A stretch of 64,000 bases of DNA, taken from NCBI GenBank assembly GCA_013298945.1, contig JAAFJR010000001.1:744001-808000 (forward strand), read 5' to 3'. This document shows, piece after piece, positions 25,575 through 36,398 of the stretch (positions are counted from its first letter, which is position 1; each line of letters opens with the position of its first letter). Under the pieces are notes generated by a model, which was given only the letters and a program-made list of their open reading frames with translations, did not search any database and was not told the origin of the DNA. The position numbers and the translations under genes were made by a program. The stretch is from Polaromonas sp. Lineage in GTDB: Bacteria > Pseudomonadota > Gammaproteobacteria > Burkholderiales > Burkholderiaceae_C.

Positions 25575-26258
25575 TTACTTCTTAGCTGCTTCAGCGGCTG
25601 GTTTTGCATCTGCTTTTGCATCCGCTTTTGCATCTTTAGCTGCTGGCTTAGCGTCTTTTGCTGCTTTAGCGGCTTTCTCGTCAGCTTTTGCTTTTGCAGC
25701 GGCTTCTTTCTTGGCTTTGGCTTCGTCAGCTTTAGCTTGCTTAGCGTCAGCCTTGGCTTTTGCTTCAGCTTCTTTTTTAGCTTTTGCTTCGGCTTTTGGA
25801 TCAGCCTTTACGTCTGCTTTTGCTTCAGGTTTAGCGTCGGCTTTCTTCTCAGCAGCAGGAGCTGCAGCGACTGGCTTAGCATCAGCTTTTACGTCGGCTT
25901 TTTTCTCTGTAGTCGCAGCTGGCTTGGCATCTTTAGCGTCTTTTGCAGCAGCTGGCTTCTCAGCCGCTTTTGTAGGAGCAGCAGCGACGCCTTTGAAGCT
26001 AGCACCACCAACGGTCAGGCCTTCGGCTGAAAACTTAGCGGCATTGGCTTCGCCCACGCCGTTAACGCGTGTGACCAAGTCGTTCCAGTCTTTAAAGTTA
26101 CCGCCTTTTTTCTTTTCGTCCAAAATTTTGGCAGAAATAGCAGGTCCAATGCCTTTGATACTGTCGAGTTCAGCAGCAGTGGCTTTGTTCACATCAACAG
26201 CGGCAAAAGAAACAGCTGCATACATCATGACCATCATGGCCAGAATTTTTTTCAACAT
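25575..26258 (-). CDS. ComEA-like helix-hairpin-helix protein with Ala/Lys-rich tail
   Basis: Secreted DNA-binding-type protein of 227 residues. A signal peptide (MLKKILAMMVMMYAAVSFAA) is followed by a ComEA helix-hairpin-helix domain at about 22-80 (VDVNKATAAELDSIKGIGPA, NDLVTRVNGVGEANAAKF). The last 130 residues are a low-complexity Ala/Lys/Asp/Glu tail built from KADAKP and AKAKKEA units, probably a long charged helix. ComEA proteins bind incoming DNA during transformation; the basic tail could add nucleic-acid affinity. It sits after rfaD, its usual place in this order. Confidence 0.85.
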   Translation of the reverse strand: MLKKILAMMVMMYAAVSFAAVDVNKATAAELDSIKGIGPAISAKILDEKKKGGNFKDWNDLVTRVNGVGEANAAKFSAEGLTVGGASFKGVAAAPTKAAEKPAAAKDAKDAKPAATTEKKADVKADAKPVAAAPAAEKKADAKPEAKADVKADPKAEAKAKKEAEAKAKADAKQAKADEAKAKKEAAAKAKADEKAAKAAKDAKPAAKDAKADAKADAKPAAEAAKK

Positions 26259-26468
26259 TAAAGACTCCAGTTATAAAAAGAAGGTTAAAAGGAAACTAAC
26301 AAAAAACATCAAGCTAAAAGCCAACCAGTTAACTTTTAACGCATTTGGCTGGGCTGGACTATAACGGTACTTTCTTGCGTTCAGTTGACCAAAACTAAAA
26401 AAAAGGCAAAAACCCCAAAAATATTATGTTTTTGGTACATTTTTAGGGCAATTAGCACCTAAAACTAG

Positions 26469-27509
26469 TTATTTTGCTGCTAATTGTTGAATGTAGGCGC
26501 TAACGCCACGGCTCACATCAGCAAACACATGATCGCAACCGGCAGCGCGCAAAGCGGTTAAATCAGCCTGAGTGTGGCATTGGTACTTGCCAACCAAAGC
26601 GGCGGGGAAGGGGATGTATTGAATGCGTTGTTGGCTAACTAATTGCGCTAAATTTTGAACGTCATAGCGGGAGGTTTTGCTATTCAGGAGATTCATGGTG
26701 TTCACGACAGAAACCGCAATATCATTGAACGGCTGAGCGCGGCCTGTGCCTAAATTGAACAGACCCGAAAGTGTGGGGTTGTCATAAAACCAAAGGTTCA
26801 CGGCGACGACGTCGTCAATATACACAAAATCGCGTTGCTGCATGCCAGCTGCATAACCGCCGTATTCTCCAAACAGCTTGACATGGCCGTGCTCTTTGAA
26901 TTGGTTGAACTGGTGAAAGGCGACGCTTGCCATACGGCCTTTGTGCTGTTCACGGTTGCCGTAAACGTTGAAATAGCGAAAACCAACGACTTGACTCTTA
27001 GCATTTTCAAACTTGGTGCCCAGCAAATGGCGTAAACGCTGGTCAAACAATAATTTGGAATAACCATAGACATTCAACGGATGCTCGTAGGTGGGCGTTT
27101 CTATGAAGGTGTCGCTACCGCCGTAGGTTGCTGCTGAAGACGCATACAGCAGCCGCGTGCCCTGTGCTTGGCAAGCACTAAACAGGTCGCATGACACACT
27201 GTAGTTGTTGTCCATCATGTATTGGCCGTTTTGTTCCATGGTATCGCTACAAGCGCCTTCATGAAAAACGGCTTCTACTTTACCGTATATGCCTGCAGTG
27301 AAGCGTTCGTAAAAAACTTTGGCGTCAACATAATCTGCAATGCTGAGATCAACCAAGTTCAAAAACTTATCACCTTGGGTCAAATCGTCCACGGCTATGA
27401 TGTTTGTGATGCCGCGCGCATTCAAGCCTTTGATGATGTTTGCACCAATGAAGCCAGCTGCACCGGTCACAACAATACATGGATTTGTCGATGGGCTTTT
27501 TGTTGTCAT
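26469..27509 (-). CDS. rfaD: ADP-L-glycero-D-manno-heptose 6-epimerase
   Basis: Last step of ADP-heptose synthesis for the lipopolysaccharide inner core. It has 346 residues and is a short-chain dehydrogenase/epimerase. NADP-binding motif [10 protein letters not shown] near residue 16; catalytic YxxxK as YGYSK (about 149-153) with SSAATYG before it; [13 protein letters not shown] is the family's substrate-region hallmark. It overlaps rfaE by four bases and is translated after it. Confidence 0.96.
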   Translation of the reverse strand: MTTKSPSTNPCIVVTGAAGFIGANIIKGLNARGITNIIAVDDLTQGDKFLNLVDLSIADYVDAKVFYERFTAGIYGKVEAVFHEGACSDTMEQNGQYMMDNNYSVSCDLFSACQAQGTRLLYASSAATYGGSDTFIETPTYEHPLNVYGYSKLLFDQRLRHLLGTKFENAKSQVVGFRYFNVYGNREQHKGRMASVAFHQFNQFKEHGHVKLFGEYGGYAAGMQQRDFVYIDDVVAVNLWFYDNPTLSGLFNLGTGRAQPFNDIAVSVVNTMNLLNSKTSRYDVQNLAQLVSQQRIQYIPFPAALVGKYQCHTQADLTALRAAGCDHVFADVSRGVSAYIQQLAAK

Positions 27510-28435
27510 TCAAACAATTCCTTAAACGACACAGTAGCCGTGCCAAATTTACCCACAACAATGCCACCAGCTTTGTTGGCATAGGGCATGGCTTCGCGAA
27601 GTGACAAACCAGCAGCCATCAATGTTGCAAGGGTCGCAATGACAGTATCTCCAGCGCCAGTGACATCAAACACTTCGAGAGCATGAGTCGGCACATGCAA
27701 TGCTCCCTCAGCGTCAAACAAAGACATGCCTTCTTCGCTACGAGTGACCAAAACAGCATCTAACTTGAGCTCAGCGCGTAGATTTTGTGCTTTGACGGCA
27801 AGCTCAGCATCGTCTTTCCAAGCGCCCACGGCCGCTTGCATTTCGCTTTTGTTCGGGGTGATGACGGTTGCGCCCGCATAACGGGCGTAGTCAGTGCCTT
27901 TGGGGTCAACCAACACCGTTTTGTCAGTGGCGCGTGCCAACGCAATCATGTCAACCACATGCGCTAAGCCGCCTTTGGCGTAATCAGAAAACAAAACTAC
28001 ATCGTGTGAGTTGAGATGCTTTGAAAATGCAGACGTTTGGGAAGATAGCACTTCTGATTTCGGTGTGTTCTCAAAATCAACACGCAGGAGCTGTTGCTGC
28101 CTGCCGATGATGCGTAATTTGACGGTGGTTTTTAAGTCTGCATCGCGTCCAAAATAAGGCTTGATGCCGGTCGTAGCAACCAAGGCTTCGAGTTTGTGAC
28201 TTGCTTCGTCTTCACCTACAACGGTGAGCAAAGAAGCTTGCGCACCCATGGTGACGACGTTGTAGGCCACATTGGCGGCCGCACCAATGCGCTCTTCTTC
28301 ACGGGTAATCCGCACCACAGGCACAGGCGCTTCGGGAGAAATTCTATCCACTGAGCCATACCAATAGCGATCAAGCATGGCATCGCCGACAACGAGTACC
28401 TTGGCTTTTGCAATAACTTCTTTTGAAATTGTCAT
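27506..28435 (-). CDS. rfaE1: D-glycero-beta-D-manno-heptose-7-phosphate kinase (HldE kinase domain only)
   Basis: PfkB-family kinase of the ADP-heptose pathway, 309 residues. It opens [17 protein letters not shown] and has the anion-hole motif [14 protein letters not shown] near residue 250. The nucleotidyltransferase half of HldE is not fused here and must be encoded elsewhere, as in other Burkholderiales. Starts 30 bases after lapB and overlaps rfaD by four. Confidence 0.95.
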   Translation of the reverse strand: MTISKEVIAKAKVLVVGDAMLDRYWYGSVDRISPEAPVPVVRITREEERIGAAANVAYNVVTMGAQASLLTVVGEDEASHKLEALVATTGIKPYFGRDADLKTTVKLRIIGRQQQLLRVDFENTPKSEVLSSQTSAFSKHLNSHDVVLFSDYAKGGLAHVVDMIALARATDKTVLVDPKGTDYARYAGATVITPNKSEMQAAVGAWKDDAELAVKAQNLRAELKLDAVLVTRSEEGMSLFDAEGALHVPTHALEVFDVTGAGDTVIATLATLMAAGLSLREAMPYANKAGGIVVGKFGTATVSFKELFE

Positions 28436-28465
28436 GTACTGATGTAAAAGAGGTAGATTAGGATT

Positions 28466-29620
28466 TTAAAGCTCTTCAATACGCTTAGCGGGGTAGCTGT
28501 CCCAAGTTTGGCAACCAGGGCAGTTCCAATAATGTGAAACCGCATCAAAGCCACAGGATGCGCAGCGGTACCGACGCAGCGGCGTTACGGCGTGGTCCAG
28601 CGCGCGCTGCACTTGTGGGTGAAATTGCTCATGCTCCAGTTTTTCACCTGAAATCCACTTCGCAGCAGCGATCAATGAAGGCTCGTTTTCCAAATGCTTC
28701 ACATACCAATCACGGGCTGAGTTGCCAGAGGGGGTGAGCGCGTCAAGTTGAACAATCGCATCCAGCACATCTAGGGAGGGATCCTTTTTATAGCTGGTGT
28801 GTAGCAATACCAAAGCTTGCTCGGTGCGCTGGCATTCTTTGGCTAAAGCTGCGAACTGTTTCGCAACTAGTGGAATAATCAAACTGTCTTGCACAATCAA
28901 AGCACTCAACATTTGATAAGCGGTCGCGGAGTCACCCGTAGCATGCAGCACATGGGCCAAGTCAATATGTGGACGCGGTGCCTGAGGTGCGACTGCGATG
29001 GCTTGGTCTAGCAATGCTTTAGCGCGACCTTGCTTGCCCAACTTAACGTTGACAGAAGCTTGTTCACACAAATAATGCGCTTGCCTGCTGCTAAAACTGC
29101 CATGTCCAGCCGATTGCAATTTTTCGGCGATTTCTGAGGCATGTTCCCAGTCACGCGAACGCTCGTAAATGGCGAGCAAAGACAGCAGCGATTGCGCTTC
29201 ATAAGGCGTATCGTTTAATTTTCGTAAAGCATCCTCTGCGCGATCAAGCAAGCCCGCTTTTAAGAAATCCAACGCCAAGGCGTGCTGAGCACGCTCGCTT
29301 TCGGCTTGGCTCAAATCGCCACGAGACAGTAAATGCTCATGCACGCGAACAGCGCGGTCGTACTCTCCCCGTCGGCGAAACAAATTCCCCAGCGCAAAAT
29401 GCAGTTCTGAGGTGTCTGGGTCACTTTGGACCGCTTCTACAAATGCGTCAATGGCTTTGCCTTGCTGCTCGTTCAATAAAAAATTCAGTCCTTTGAAATA
29501 TGCTTTCGGCGCTTGGCGGTTTTCCATGCGCAGTTGGCGTAAATCAAAGCTCGAGGCCATCCAGCCAAGCACGAAGGCCAAGGGCAAACCTAGCAAAATC
29601 CAACTCAAATCAAAATTCAT
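28466..29620 (-). CDS. lapB: Lipopolysaccharide assembly protein B
   Basis: Inner-membrane-anchored, cytoplasmic adaptor that controls LpxC degradation and couples lipopolysaccharide synthesis to transport. It has 384 residues: an N-terminal membrane helix (LSWILLGLPLAFVLGWMAS), nine or so TPR units, and a C-terminal rubredoxin-like zinc site (YRCASCGFD ... WNCPGCQTWDSYP). The family arrangement is complete. It overlaps lapA by four bases. Confidence 0.94.
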   Translation of the reverse strand: MNFDLSWILLGLPLAFVLGWMASSFDLRQLRMENRQAPKAYFKGLNFLLNEQQGKAIDAFVEAVQSDPDTSELHFALGNLFRRRGEYDRAVRVHEHLLSRGDLSQAESERAQHALALDFLKAGLLDRAEDALRKLNDTPYEAQSLLSLLAIYERSRDWEHASEIAEKLQSAGHGSFSSRQAHYLCEQASVNVKLGKQGRAKALLDQAIAVAPQAPRPHIDLAHVLHATGDSATAYQMLSALIVQDSLIIPLVAKQFAALAKECQRTEQALVLLHTSYKKDPSLDVLDAIVQLDALTPSGNSARDWYVKHLENEPSLIAAAKWISGEKLEHEQFHPQVQRALDHAVTPLRRYRCASCGFDAVSHYWNCPGCQTWDSYPAKRIEEL

Positions 29621-29874
29621 AAGCTTGTATGTGTTTTCTTAGCTTTCATCGCAACACGCCTGTGCTGCCACCAGCGAGGCACCATACCAAGAATGCCGAC
29701 CATCAAGCCGCAAGCAAAAACGGCTAAGACGACGATAACCAGTGAAGTCTTCCACTGCGTACCAAAAAAGAAATGAACAGTTATCTCTTGTTGGTTATTA
29801 AGTGCAAACGCGAACAACGTAAAAAAAATGGCTGCTTTAAGTACCCACTTAAGCAACCACGTCAATTTATTCAT
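29617..29874 (-). CDS. lapA: Lipopolysaccharide assembly protein A
   Basis: Small inner-membrane protein of 85 residues with two helices (about 12-30 and 45-66) and a basic C-terminus, of the LapA/DUF1049 family. The pattern FALNNQQEITVHFFFGTQW between the helices is diagnostic. Works with LapB. Begins 31 bases after ihfB. Confidence 0.9.
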   Translation of the reverse strand: MNKLTWLLKWVLKAAIFFTLFAFALNNQQEITVHFFFGTQWKTSLVIVVLAVFACGLMVGILGMVPRWWQHRRVAMKAKKTHTSL

Positions 29875-29905
29875 GTATTAAATATTTAAATATCGAAAAT
29901 TTAAA

Positions 29906-30202
29906 TCAAAGTGATTTTTTTGTTTGTACATCGACAGCTTCACGCAACGCTTTGCCAGTTTTGAAGTGAGGTACACGTTTTTCTGGAATGGCAACACTTT
30001 CGCCAGAGCGTGGGTTGCGACCAATGCGAGGTGCACGGTAGCTGACTGAGAAGCTGCCAAAGCCGCGTATTTCAATGCGATGGCCGCGAACTAAGGCGTT
30101 GCTCATGGCATCAACCAAAGCTTTCACGGCGGACTCTGCGTCTTTGTGCGTTAGCTGGCCAAATCGGGCAGCTAGTTCTTCTACCAAATCAGAACGTGTC
30201 AT
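29906..30202 (-). CDS. ihfB: Integration host factor subunit beta
   Basis: DNA-bending nucleoid protein, heterodimer partner of IhfA. Ninety-eight residues, normal length. It begins [11 protein letters not shown]; the beta-arm carries the signature [20 protein letters not shown], and GRNPRSGE is the proline-bearing tip that intercalates DNA. Lies after rpsA, as in most proteobacteria. Confidence 0.96.
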   Translation of the reverse strand: MTRSDLVEELAARFGQLTHKDAESAVKALVDAMSNALVRGHRIEIRGFGSFSVSYRAPRIGRNPRSGESVAIPEKRVPHFKTGKALREAVDVQTKKSL

Positions 30203-30240
30203 ATCGCTCTACATCAAAAAAATTTAGTTTACACAATAAA

Positions 30241-30303
30241 AAACACCACGCGAAATGGGAAGCTTCTCTTGAGAGAAATCATTCCGATCAGGCGTGGCGT
30301 TTT
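30241..30303 (-). terminator. Terminator or attenuator between rpsA and ihfB
   Basis: ACACCACGC ... GCGTGGCGTTTT can pair over a large loop; on the minus strand the stem ends in an A/T run (AACACC followed by TTTT). It may reduce read-through from rpsA into ihfB. Confidence 0.65.
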
Positions 30304-30335
30304 ACGGGACTCTATAAAAAGTCTAAAGCGACCAA

Positions 30336-32027
30336 TTACTCTTTGTCGCTGCCGTTGTCTAACTTAGCACGCAACAAGGCACCCAAGCTAGTCGTACCGG
30401 CGTTTTCACGTGCAGATGCTTGACTCAGAGCTGCCATGGCTTCGCCTTGGTCTGCAGCGTCTTTTGCCTTGATAGACAATTGAATGTTACGTGTTTTGCG
30501 GTCAATGTTGACCACAACGGCTGTAACTTCGTCGCCTTCTTTGAGCACGTTGCGTGCGTCTTCAACGCGGTCGCGGCTGATTTCTGAAGCACGCAAGTAG
30601 CCCAAGATGTCTTCGCCGAGGTCGATTTCAGCGCCCTTAGCGTCAACAGTCTTGACCTTACCTGTAACCACTTGGCCTTTGTCGTTGATAGACGCAAAGG
30701 TGGTGAACGGATCAGAGTCCAACTGCTTGATACCCAAGGAGATACGCTCGCGGTCAACGTCAATCGCCAAGACCAACGCTTCAACTTCTTGACCCTTTTT
30801 GTAGTTACGCACAGCTGCTTCGCCTGTTTCGTTCCATGACAAATCGGAGAGGTGAACCAAACCGTCGATGCCAGCAGCCAAACCAACGAACACACCGAAG
30901 TCTGTGATGGATTTGATTGGGCCTTTGACGCGGTCGCCGCGCTTGGTGTTTTGTGCAAAATCTTGCCATGGGTTGGCTTTGCATTGCTTCATGCCCAAAG
31001 AAATACGGCGTTTGTCTTCGTCGATTTCCAAAACCATGACTTCAACTTCGTCGCCCAAAGTTACGAGCTTAGAAGGAGCGATGTTCTTGTTGGTCCAATC
31101 CATTTCAGAGACGTGCACCAAGCCTTCGATTCCTGGCTCGAGTTCCACAAATGCTCCGTAGTCAGCGATGTTGGTGATCTTACCGAACAAGCGTGTGTCT
31201 TGTGGGTAGCGACGGTTGACGCCCATCCAGGGATCATCACCCATTTGCTTGAGACCCAAGGAAACGCGGTTTTTCTCTGTATCAAACTTGAGAATTTTTG
31301 CTGTGATTTCTTGACCAGCTGTCACCACTTCTGATGGATGACGGACGCGGCGCCATGCCATGTCTGTGATGTGCAACAAGCCATCAATACCACCGAGGTC
31401 AACGAATGCACCGTATTCAGTGATGTTTTTAACCACACCGTGAACAACTGCGCCTTCTTTCAATGTTTCCATCATCTTGGCGCGCTCAGCACCTTGAGAG
31501 ACTTCCAACACCGCGCGGTGGCTCAGCACCACGTTGTTACGCTTACGGTCAAGCTTGATAACTTTGAACTGCAAAGTTTTGTTCTCGTATGGAGACAAAT
31601 CTTTGATTGGGCGAGACTCGATCAATGAACCTGGCAAGAAAGCGCGAATGCCATTGACCAATACGGTCAGGCCGCCTTTGACTTTACCGCTAGTAACGCC
31701 AGTCACGAACTCACCAGATTCTAGAGATTTCTCTAGGCTCATCCATGAGGCGAGACGCTTGGCAGTGTCGCGGCTGACGATGGTGTCGCCGTAACCGTTT
31801 TCCATTTGAACAATGGCGACGGAGACGAATTCGCCAACTTGGCATTCGACTTCACCATTGTCACTTTTGAATTCTGAGAGGGGAACGTAGGCTTCTGATT
31901 TCAGGCCTGCGTTAACAACAACGAAGCTGTGCTCAATACGAATCACTTCAGCGGTGACGACTTCACCAATGCGTGTTTCGGAGCTTTTCTGGGATTCTTC
32001 AAATAGGGCTGCAAAAGATTCTGACAT
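30336..32027 (-). CDS. rpsA: 30S ribosomal protein S1
   Basis: mRNA-binding ribosomal protein needed for initiation on structured messages. It has 563 residues with six S1 (OB-fold) repeats. The first two are ribosome-binding (from [19 protein letters not shown]), the next four carry signatures such as [40 protein letters not shown] and [20 protein letters not shown]. The C-terminal tail is short and ends LDNGSDKE. Located between aroA-cmk and ihfB. Confidence 0.97.
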   Translation of the reverse strand: MSESFAALFEESQKSSETRIGEVVTAEVIRIEHSFVVVNAGLKSEAYVPLSEFKSDNGEVECQVGEFVSVAIVQMENGYGDTIVSRDTAKRLASWMSLEKSLESGEFVTGVTSGKVKGGLTVLVNGIRAFLPGSLIESRPIKDLSPYENKTLQFKVIKLDRKRNNVVLSHRAVLEVSQGAERAKMMETLKEGAVVHGVVKNITEYGAFVDLGGIDGLLHITDMAWRRVRHPSEVVTAGQEITAKILKFDTEKNRVSLGLKQMGDDPWMGVNRRYPQDTRLFGKITNIADYGAFVELEPGIEGLVHVSEMDWTNKNIAPSKLVTLGDEVEVMVLEIDEDKRRISLGMKQCKANPWQDFAQNTKRGDRVKGPIKSITDFGVFVGLAAGIDGLVHLSDLSWNETGEAAVRNYKKGQEVEALVLAIDVDRERISLGIKQLDSDPFTTFASINDKGQVVTGKVKTVDAKGAEIDLGEDILGYLRASEISRDRVEDARNVLKEGDEVTAVVVNIDRKTRNIQLSIKAKDAADQGEAMAALSQASARENAGTTSLGALLRAKLDNGSDKE

Positions 32028-32073
32028 TAATTTTTCCTATGCCATAAAAAGCGGACATCACAGCTGCACGATT

Positions 32074-32119
32074 GCTACTGTTTCTATAGCTAAAGATGGA
32101 TATTTTCTGCCGGTTAGGG
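32074..32119 (+). repeat. Degenerate repeat A copy, forward
   Basis: GCTACTGTTTCTATAGC hairpin, then TAAAGATGGATATTTTCTGCCGG. Recognisable but old. It lies in the leader region between aroA-cmk and rpsA. Confidence 0.5.
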
Positions 32120-32174
32120 CGGGTTAAGTTTTTAAAAATGCTTTTAAACCGTACGCTTGACGCGTGAAGGGTGT

Positions 32175-34262
32175 TTAAAAACGCTGCTTACCTTGCCACC
32201 AGTTCAACACATGATTAGCCGATTCTTCAATCGATAAATCAGAGTTGTCCAAGTGCTTGGCATCTTGTGCTGGCTTCAAAGGAGCAACGCTTCGGGATGA
32301 ATCCCTTGCATCACGCGCTTCTAAATCTACACGAAGAGTGTCGAGTATAGCTGGAAATCCCTTTGAAATCAATTGCTTATGGCGTCGCAAAGCACGTTTT
32401 TCAGCACTTGCCGTCAAAAACACCTTCAAAGCAGCATCTGGGAAGATCACGGTACCCATGTCGCGCCCATCAGCCACCAAGCCGGGCAGGGCGCGAAAGC
32501 TGTGCTGTAGCTCGATCAAAGCCTGCCGTACCAGCGGTAAAACCGACACTAGCGAGGCGTGCATGCCGCCTGCCTCTGATCGAACATCATCGCTAACATC
32601 TTCGCCATTTAGCCAAATTATGTCGCCTTCAAACCGCAAATGCAGCTTTTCGACCAGATTTGCTGCCAAGGCTGCGATGGCAACTTCGTCCTTAGCTTCC
32701 AAACTCAAACCCTGCTGCAGCGCCGCAAACGCGGTGACGCGGTACAAAGCGCCTGAGTCTAAGTAGTGGTAACCCAGTTGCTGCGCCAAATTGGACGCCA
32801 AACTGCCTTTGCCAGAGGCACTAGGGCCATCGATGGTGATAACAGGAATGGCTGAGGCATTTGTTTGAACAACTGAAAAAAGCGTCTCAAAGTAGTCAGG
32901 AAAGGTTTTGGCGACGCATTTGGGGTCCAAAATGCGAAGTGGCAAACCCGCTGGGTTGAAGGCGGCGAGTGAAAAACACATGGCGACGCGGTGGTCGTCG
33001 TAGGTGTGAATCGGTGCCGTAGCCCAGTCTGAAACCGCTGCGGGCGGGGTTATGCTGATGAAATCTGCGCCTTCAACCACTTTCGCGCCCAGTTTTCGCA
33101 GTTCTGTAGCCATGGCGACGATACGGTCGGTTTCTTTGACACGCCAGCTGGCAATATTGCGCAGCGTGGTCGTGCCGTCGGCGTAAAGCGCCATCACGGC
33201 CAAGGTCATCGCCGCGTCGGGAATGTGGTTACAGTCCAAATCAACTGCTTTTAAAGGCCAAGCGCCGCGTGAAATTTCTAAATGATTAGGCCCGCTTTTG
33301 ACAATCGCACCCATGGCCTGCGCCGCTTCTACAAAACGGATATCGCCTTGAATCGAATCTACGCCTACGCCTTCAATGCGTAAAGCCTGCGAATTAGACG
33401 TGCTATCATTTTTGATGCTAATTTTAGAGGTAAATACGTCATCAGCCGTCGTATTTATTGCCCCTAATGCTATAAAATAGCTAGCAGATGAAGCATCGGC
33501 TTCGACGTGGATGCTGCCCGGTGATACGTATCTGCTACCTACTGGAATGGTGAATTTCTGCCAGCCATCGCGCTGTACGTTGATGCCAAATCGCGCCAGT
33601 AAATTCAGCGTGATTTCGATGTAGGGTTTAGAGATCAGTTCACCTTGAACCTCGATCACGATGTCTTGGGTTGCTATAAGCGGTAAAGCGAGTAACAGTG
33701 CAGTTAAAAACTGACTGGAAACGTCGCCACGCACTTTGATGGCTTTGTTTAATTGATACGACGTAGCTGCTTTGATTTTCAAAGGCGGGTAGCCATCTTG
33801 ACCCATATAGTCGATTTGGCAGCCGAGTTGACGCAAACCGTCCACCAAATCACCAATCGGCCGCTCGTGCATGCGGGGCACGCCGCTGAGTTCGAATTCA
33901 GTTGTGCCACTGGCTAATAACGCCAAAGCAGCCGTCAGCGGGCGCATTGCTGTACCTGCATTGCCCATGTACAGATTAGCGCTTGGCAGATATTGACGTT
34001 TATTGGCATCGCCCAAGCCCGTTATTTCAACGGTGGAACCGACGCTTGATCCGCTTTTAACAATTTTGCAGCCCAGTTGCTCAAGGGCGGTCAACATGAC
34101 CTGTGTATCGTCAGAATCTAACAAATCATGCACCAAAGTGGTGCCTTGGCTCAATGCGGCGAGTAGCAAAACGCGGTTTGAAATGCTTTTAGAGCCAGGT
34201 AAAACTACAGTGCCGCTAGCATGTTTGAGAGGGGGAAGATCTAAGAAATGGGTGCTGAACAT
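32175..34262 (-). CDS. aroA-cmk: Bifunctional EPSP synthase / cytidylate kinase fusion
   Basis: Two enzymes in one chain of 695 residues. Residues 1 to about 455 are 3-phosphoshikimate 1-carboxyvinyltransferase (shikimate pathway): [52 protein letters not shown]. From about 470 cytidylate kinase (CMP/dCMP phosphorylation) begins [18 protein letters not shown], with [13 protein letters not shown] and RDARDSSR. The fusion is known from related Burkholderiales. Unusual: residues 261-292 are encoded by an inverted pair of repeat A copies and add about 20 residues next to the conserved [11 protein letters not shown] strand, where E. coli AroA has a short turn. The frame is intact and all active-site motifs remain. 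Confidence 0.94.
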   Translation of the reverse strand: MFSTHFLDLPPLKHASGTVVLPGSKSISNRVLLLAALSQGTTLVHDLLDSDDTQVMLTALEQLGCKIVKSGSSVGSTVEITGLGDANKRQYLPSANLYMGNAGTAMRPLTAALALLASGTTEFELSGVPRMHERPIGDLVDGLRQLGCQIDYMGQDGYPPLKIKAATSYQLNKAIKVRGDVSSQFLTALLLALPLIATQDIVIEVQGELISKPYIEITLNLLARFGINVQRDGWQKFTIPVGSRYVSPGSIHVEADASSASYFIALGAINTTADDVFTSKISIKNDSTSNSQALRIEGVGVDSIQGDIRFVEAAQAMGAIVKSGPNHLEISRGAWPLKAVDLDCNHIPDAAMTLAVMALYADGTTTLRNIASWRVKETDRIVAMATELRKLGAKVVEGADFISITPPAAVSDWATAPIHTYDDHRVAMCFSLAAFNPAGLPLRILDPKCVAKTFPDYFETLFSVVQTNASAIPVITIDGPSASGKGSLASNLAQQLGYHYLDSGALYRVTAFAALQQGLSLEAKDEVAIAALAANLVEKLHLRFEGDIIWLNGEDVSDDVRSEAGGMHASLVSVLPLVRQALIELQHSFRALPGLVADGRDMGTVIFPDAALKVFLTASAEKRALRRHKQLISKGFPAILDTLRVDLEARDARDSSRSVAPLKPAQDAKHLDNSDLSIEESANHVLNWWQGKQRF
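33402..33483. repeat. Inverted pair of repeat A copies inside aroA
   Basis: Forward copy GCTATCATTTTTGATGC ... GGTAAATACGTC and reverse copy GTCGTATTTATTGCC ... GCTATAAAATAGC, meeting at a shared CAGCC. Both are close to the intergenic form. Confidence 0.85.
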
Positions 34263-34273
34263 GCGCGAGGATT

Positions 34274-35182
34274 TTACTTAGTTGGTAATTCGTTGGCTAA
34301 ATGCCAATTTTTCCGAGCTACGCTTGCATGCGCTAAGCTGGATTGCAAAGATTTGCTGTCGGAGTTTGCAATCATTGATGCCATTAGATCAAGTGCTTGT
34401 TGAAATTGCTCAATTTGCAGTGTCATTTGCACCTTGTTTGCCATAAAAATATCGTGCCACATCTCTGGATCACTTGCGGCAATTCGCGTGAAATCTCGAA
34501 ATCCAGGACCTGCCAGTGATAGGTAATCGTCTCCATTTTTCTGCGTTGTGATGCTATTCATTAAGGCAAAAGCTAACAAATGAGGCAGATGGCTGACGGC
34601 GGCATAAGCGGCATCATGCGCGTCTGGTGACATACTTTCAACAGTGCAGCCCAAGCTGGTCCAGATCGATTGTGCACGGCTCAGTTGGCTAGTCAACGTG
34701 CGGGCGACAGGCGTTAAGATGACTTTACGCCCTGCGTACAGGTTAACATCTGCGCTTTCAACGCCAGTGCGTTCTTTACCAGCAATCGGATGCGCTGGTA
34801 CAAAACTGCCTACCAATGATCCCAAGATGCGTTGTGCCGCATCCGCAACATTGGTTTTAGTAGATCCCACATCCATGATCAACATATCTGGCGTGACCAT
34901 GTGCTTGATGGCTTTGAACGTGCCTTCTATTGCAGCAACCGGTACGGCTATAAGAACGATGTCAGAGCCCGATACAGCCTGCAAGGCCGATGCCGCTTCC
35001 ACATCAATCACGCCTAACTGCAGCGCTTTAGCTGTCGTGCTGGGCGATTTGCTGTAGCCGACGATGCGCTTGACCAAGCCGGCGCGCTTCATGGCCAAGG
35101 CAAACGAGCTGCCCATCAAGCCGCAGCCAATAATGCCAAGTTGCTCGAATTGTGGTTTTTTGACTTTGCTAAACAGTGCCAC
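34274..35182 (-). CDS. tyrA: Prephenate dehydrogenase
   Basis: Oxidative decarboxylation of prephenate in tyrosine synthesis. It has 302 residues. NAD-binding motif [16 protein letters not shown] (about 16-31), catalytic [10 protein letters not shown] (about 131-140), and the helical C-terminal dimer domain with [12 protein letters not shown]. It follows pheA by 51 bases and precedes aroA by 11. No chorismate mutase domain is fused. Confidence 0.94.
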   Translation of the reverse strand: MALFSKVKKPQFEQLGIIGCGLMGSSFALAMKRAGLVKRIVGYSKSPSTTAKALQLGVIDVEAASALQAVSGSDIVLIAVPVAAIEGTFKAIKHMVTPDMLIMDVGSTKTNVADAAQRILGSLVGSFVPAHPIAGKERTGVESADVNLYAGRKVILTPVARTLTSQLSRAQSIWTSLGCTVESMSPDAHDAAYAAVSHLPHLLAFALMNSITTQKNGDDYLSLAGPGFRDFTRIAASDPEMWHDIFMANKVQMTLQIEQFQQALDLMASMIANSDSKSLQSSLAHASVARKNWHLANELPTK

Positions 35183-35233
35183 GGTGTTACTTTGTCTTTT
35201 GGTTATTGTGTGTCGTCAATTGGGGCGATTGGC

Positions 35234-36316
35234 TTAATCACTCACCGCATAGCTGCCGAGCAATTTGTAAAAAGCACAAGAGTTTTGCAGCTCTTTCAAA
35301 GCGCTAGTTACATGTGGCTGCGACGGATGACCTGCTAAATCGATGTAAAAGAAATATTCCCATTGGCCAGAACGGGCTGGGCGGGACTCAAATCGCGTCA
35401 TAGACACACCATGATTTTTGAGCGGAATCAGCAAATCATGCACGGCGCCTGGTTTGTTTGGCACAGAGACAACCAGACTGACACAATCTTTGCCCGAAGC
35501 TGCTGGCATAGGCAGCGTTTGCGGTAAGCAAACGACTGCAAAACGGGTACGGTTAAAGGCATCGTCTTGAATTGCATGCGCTGCCACGTGCAAGCCAAAT
35601 TCTGCACCAGCCCGCTCACTGGCAATGCCAGCCCATGCTGGGTTGGTTGCAGCTAATCGCGCACCCTCGGCATTGCTAGAGACAGCGCGGCGCTCTGCGT
35701 TTGGCAAGTGTTTGGCGAGCCAACCTTGGCACTGCGCCAATGCTTGAGGGTGTGCCAAAACAACTTCAATTTTATCCAAAGAGTTAGACAAACGCAGCAA
35801 ATGGTGACGCACCAAAAAACTGGCCTCGCCAACGATGTGAAGCGGTGAATTGAGGAACAAATCCAAGGTGCGGGTGACCACGCCTTCGGTGTTGTTTTCT
35901 ACAGGCACCACGCCAAAATCTGCACTGCCCGCTGTGGTGGCGTGAAACACTTCGTCAAAGCTGCTGCACGGAATATGCTCAATGCTGGTGCCGAAAAACT
36001 GCAAAGCTGCCATCTCGCTAAAAGTGCCAGATGGCCCTAGGTAGGCAACGCGCTGGGGCGCTTCAAGTGAGCGGCAAGCCGACATCACTTCGCGCCAAAT
36101 ATGCGCCACGCTAGCATTTTTAAGTGGGCCAACATTCGCTTGTTGCAAGCCGCTGATGACTTGTGCCTCGCGCTCAGGCCTGTAAACCGGTGAGCCGTCT
36201 AACTTCTTGATTTCGCCAACTTCACCTGCATAGCCCGCACGACGGTTGAGCAAGGCCAGCAGCTCTTTGTCAGTGGCATCAATCAAATCGCGCAGTTGCA
36301 GCAGGGTTTTACTCAT
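35234..36316 (-). CDS. pheA: Bifunctional chorismate mutase / prephenate dehydratase
   Basis: First two steps from chorismate to phenylalanine, 360 residues. Chorismate mutase AroQ domain at 1-90 (LRDLIDATDKELLALLNRRA), prephenate dehydratase at about 95-275 (VAYLGPSGTFSEMAA, PVENNTEGVVTRTLD) and a C-terminal ACT domain with the phenylalanine-binding GAVHDLLIPL and ESRP motifs. Followed by tyrA. In related Burkholderiales serC usually lies between gyrA and pheA; here the 100-base gap holds only a repeat A copy. Confidence 0.95.
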   Translation of the reverse strand: MSKTLLQLRDLIDATDKELLALLNRRAGYAGEVGEIKKLDGSPVYRPEREAQVISGLQQANVGPLKNASVAHIWREVMSACRSLEAPQRVAYLGPSGTFSEMAALQFFGTSIEHIPCSSFDEVFHATTAGSADFGVVPVENNTEGVVTRTLDLFLNSPLHIVGEASFLVRHHLLRLSNSLDKIEVVLAHPQALAQCQGWLAKHLPNAERRAVSSNAEGARLAATNPAWAGIASERAGAEFGLHVAAHAIQDDAFNRTRFAVVCLPQTLPMPAASGKDCVSLVVSVPNKPGAVHDLLIPLKNHGVSMTRFESRPARSGQWEYFFYIDLAGHPSQPHVTSALKELQNSCAFYKLLGSYAVSD

Positions 36317-36350
36317 GGAAGTAATTTTTATTGATTTTAACGATAAATAT

Positions 36351-36398
36351 GGCTGTAGCCGGCGTGTTTTTTGCCTAGGCAGCTATAAAAAATATAGT
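36351..36398 (-). repeat. Repeat A copy, reverse, in the gyrA-pheA gap
   Basis: GGCTGTAGCCGGCGTGTTTT then TTGCCTAGGCAGCTATAAAA and ATATAG. It fills most of the 100-base space where serC is expected. Confidence 0.88.

Noticed and set aside
25711-26364. Long plus-strand open frame opposite the comEA-like gene
   Set aside because: It is the complement of the Ala/Lys-rich low-complexity tail (reads Ala/Ser/Phe-rich). The minus-strand reading has a signal peptide and a recognised domain.
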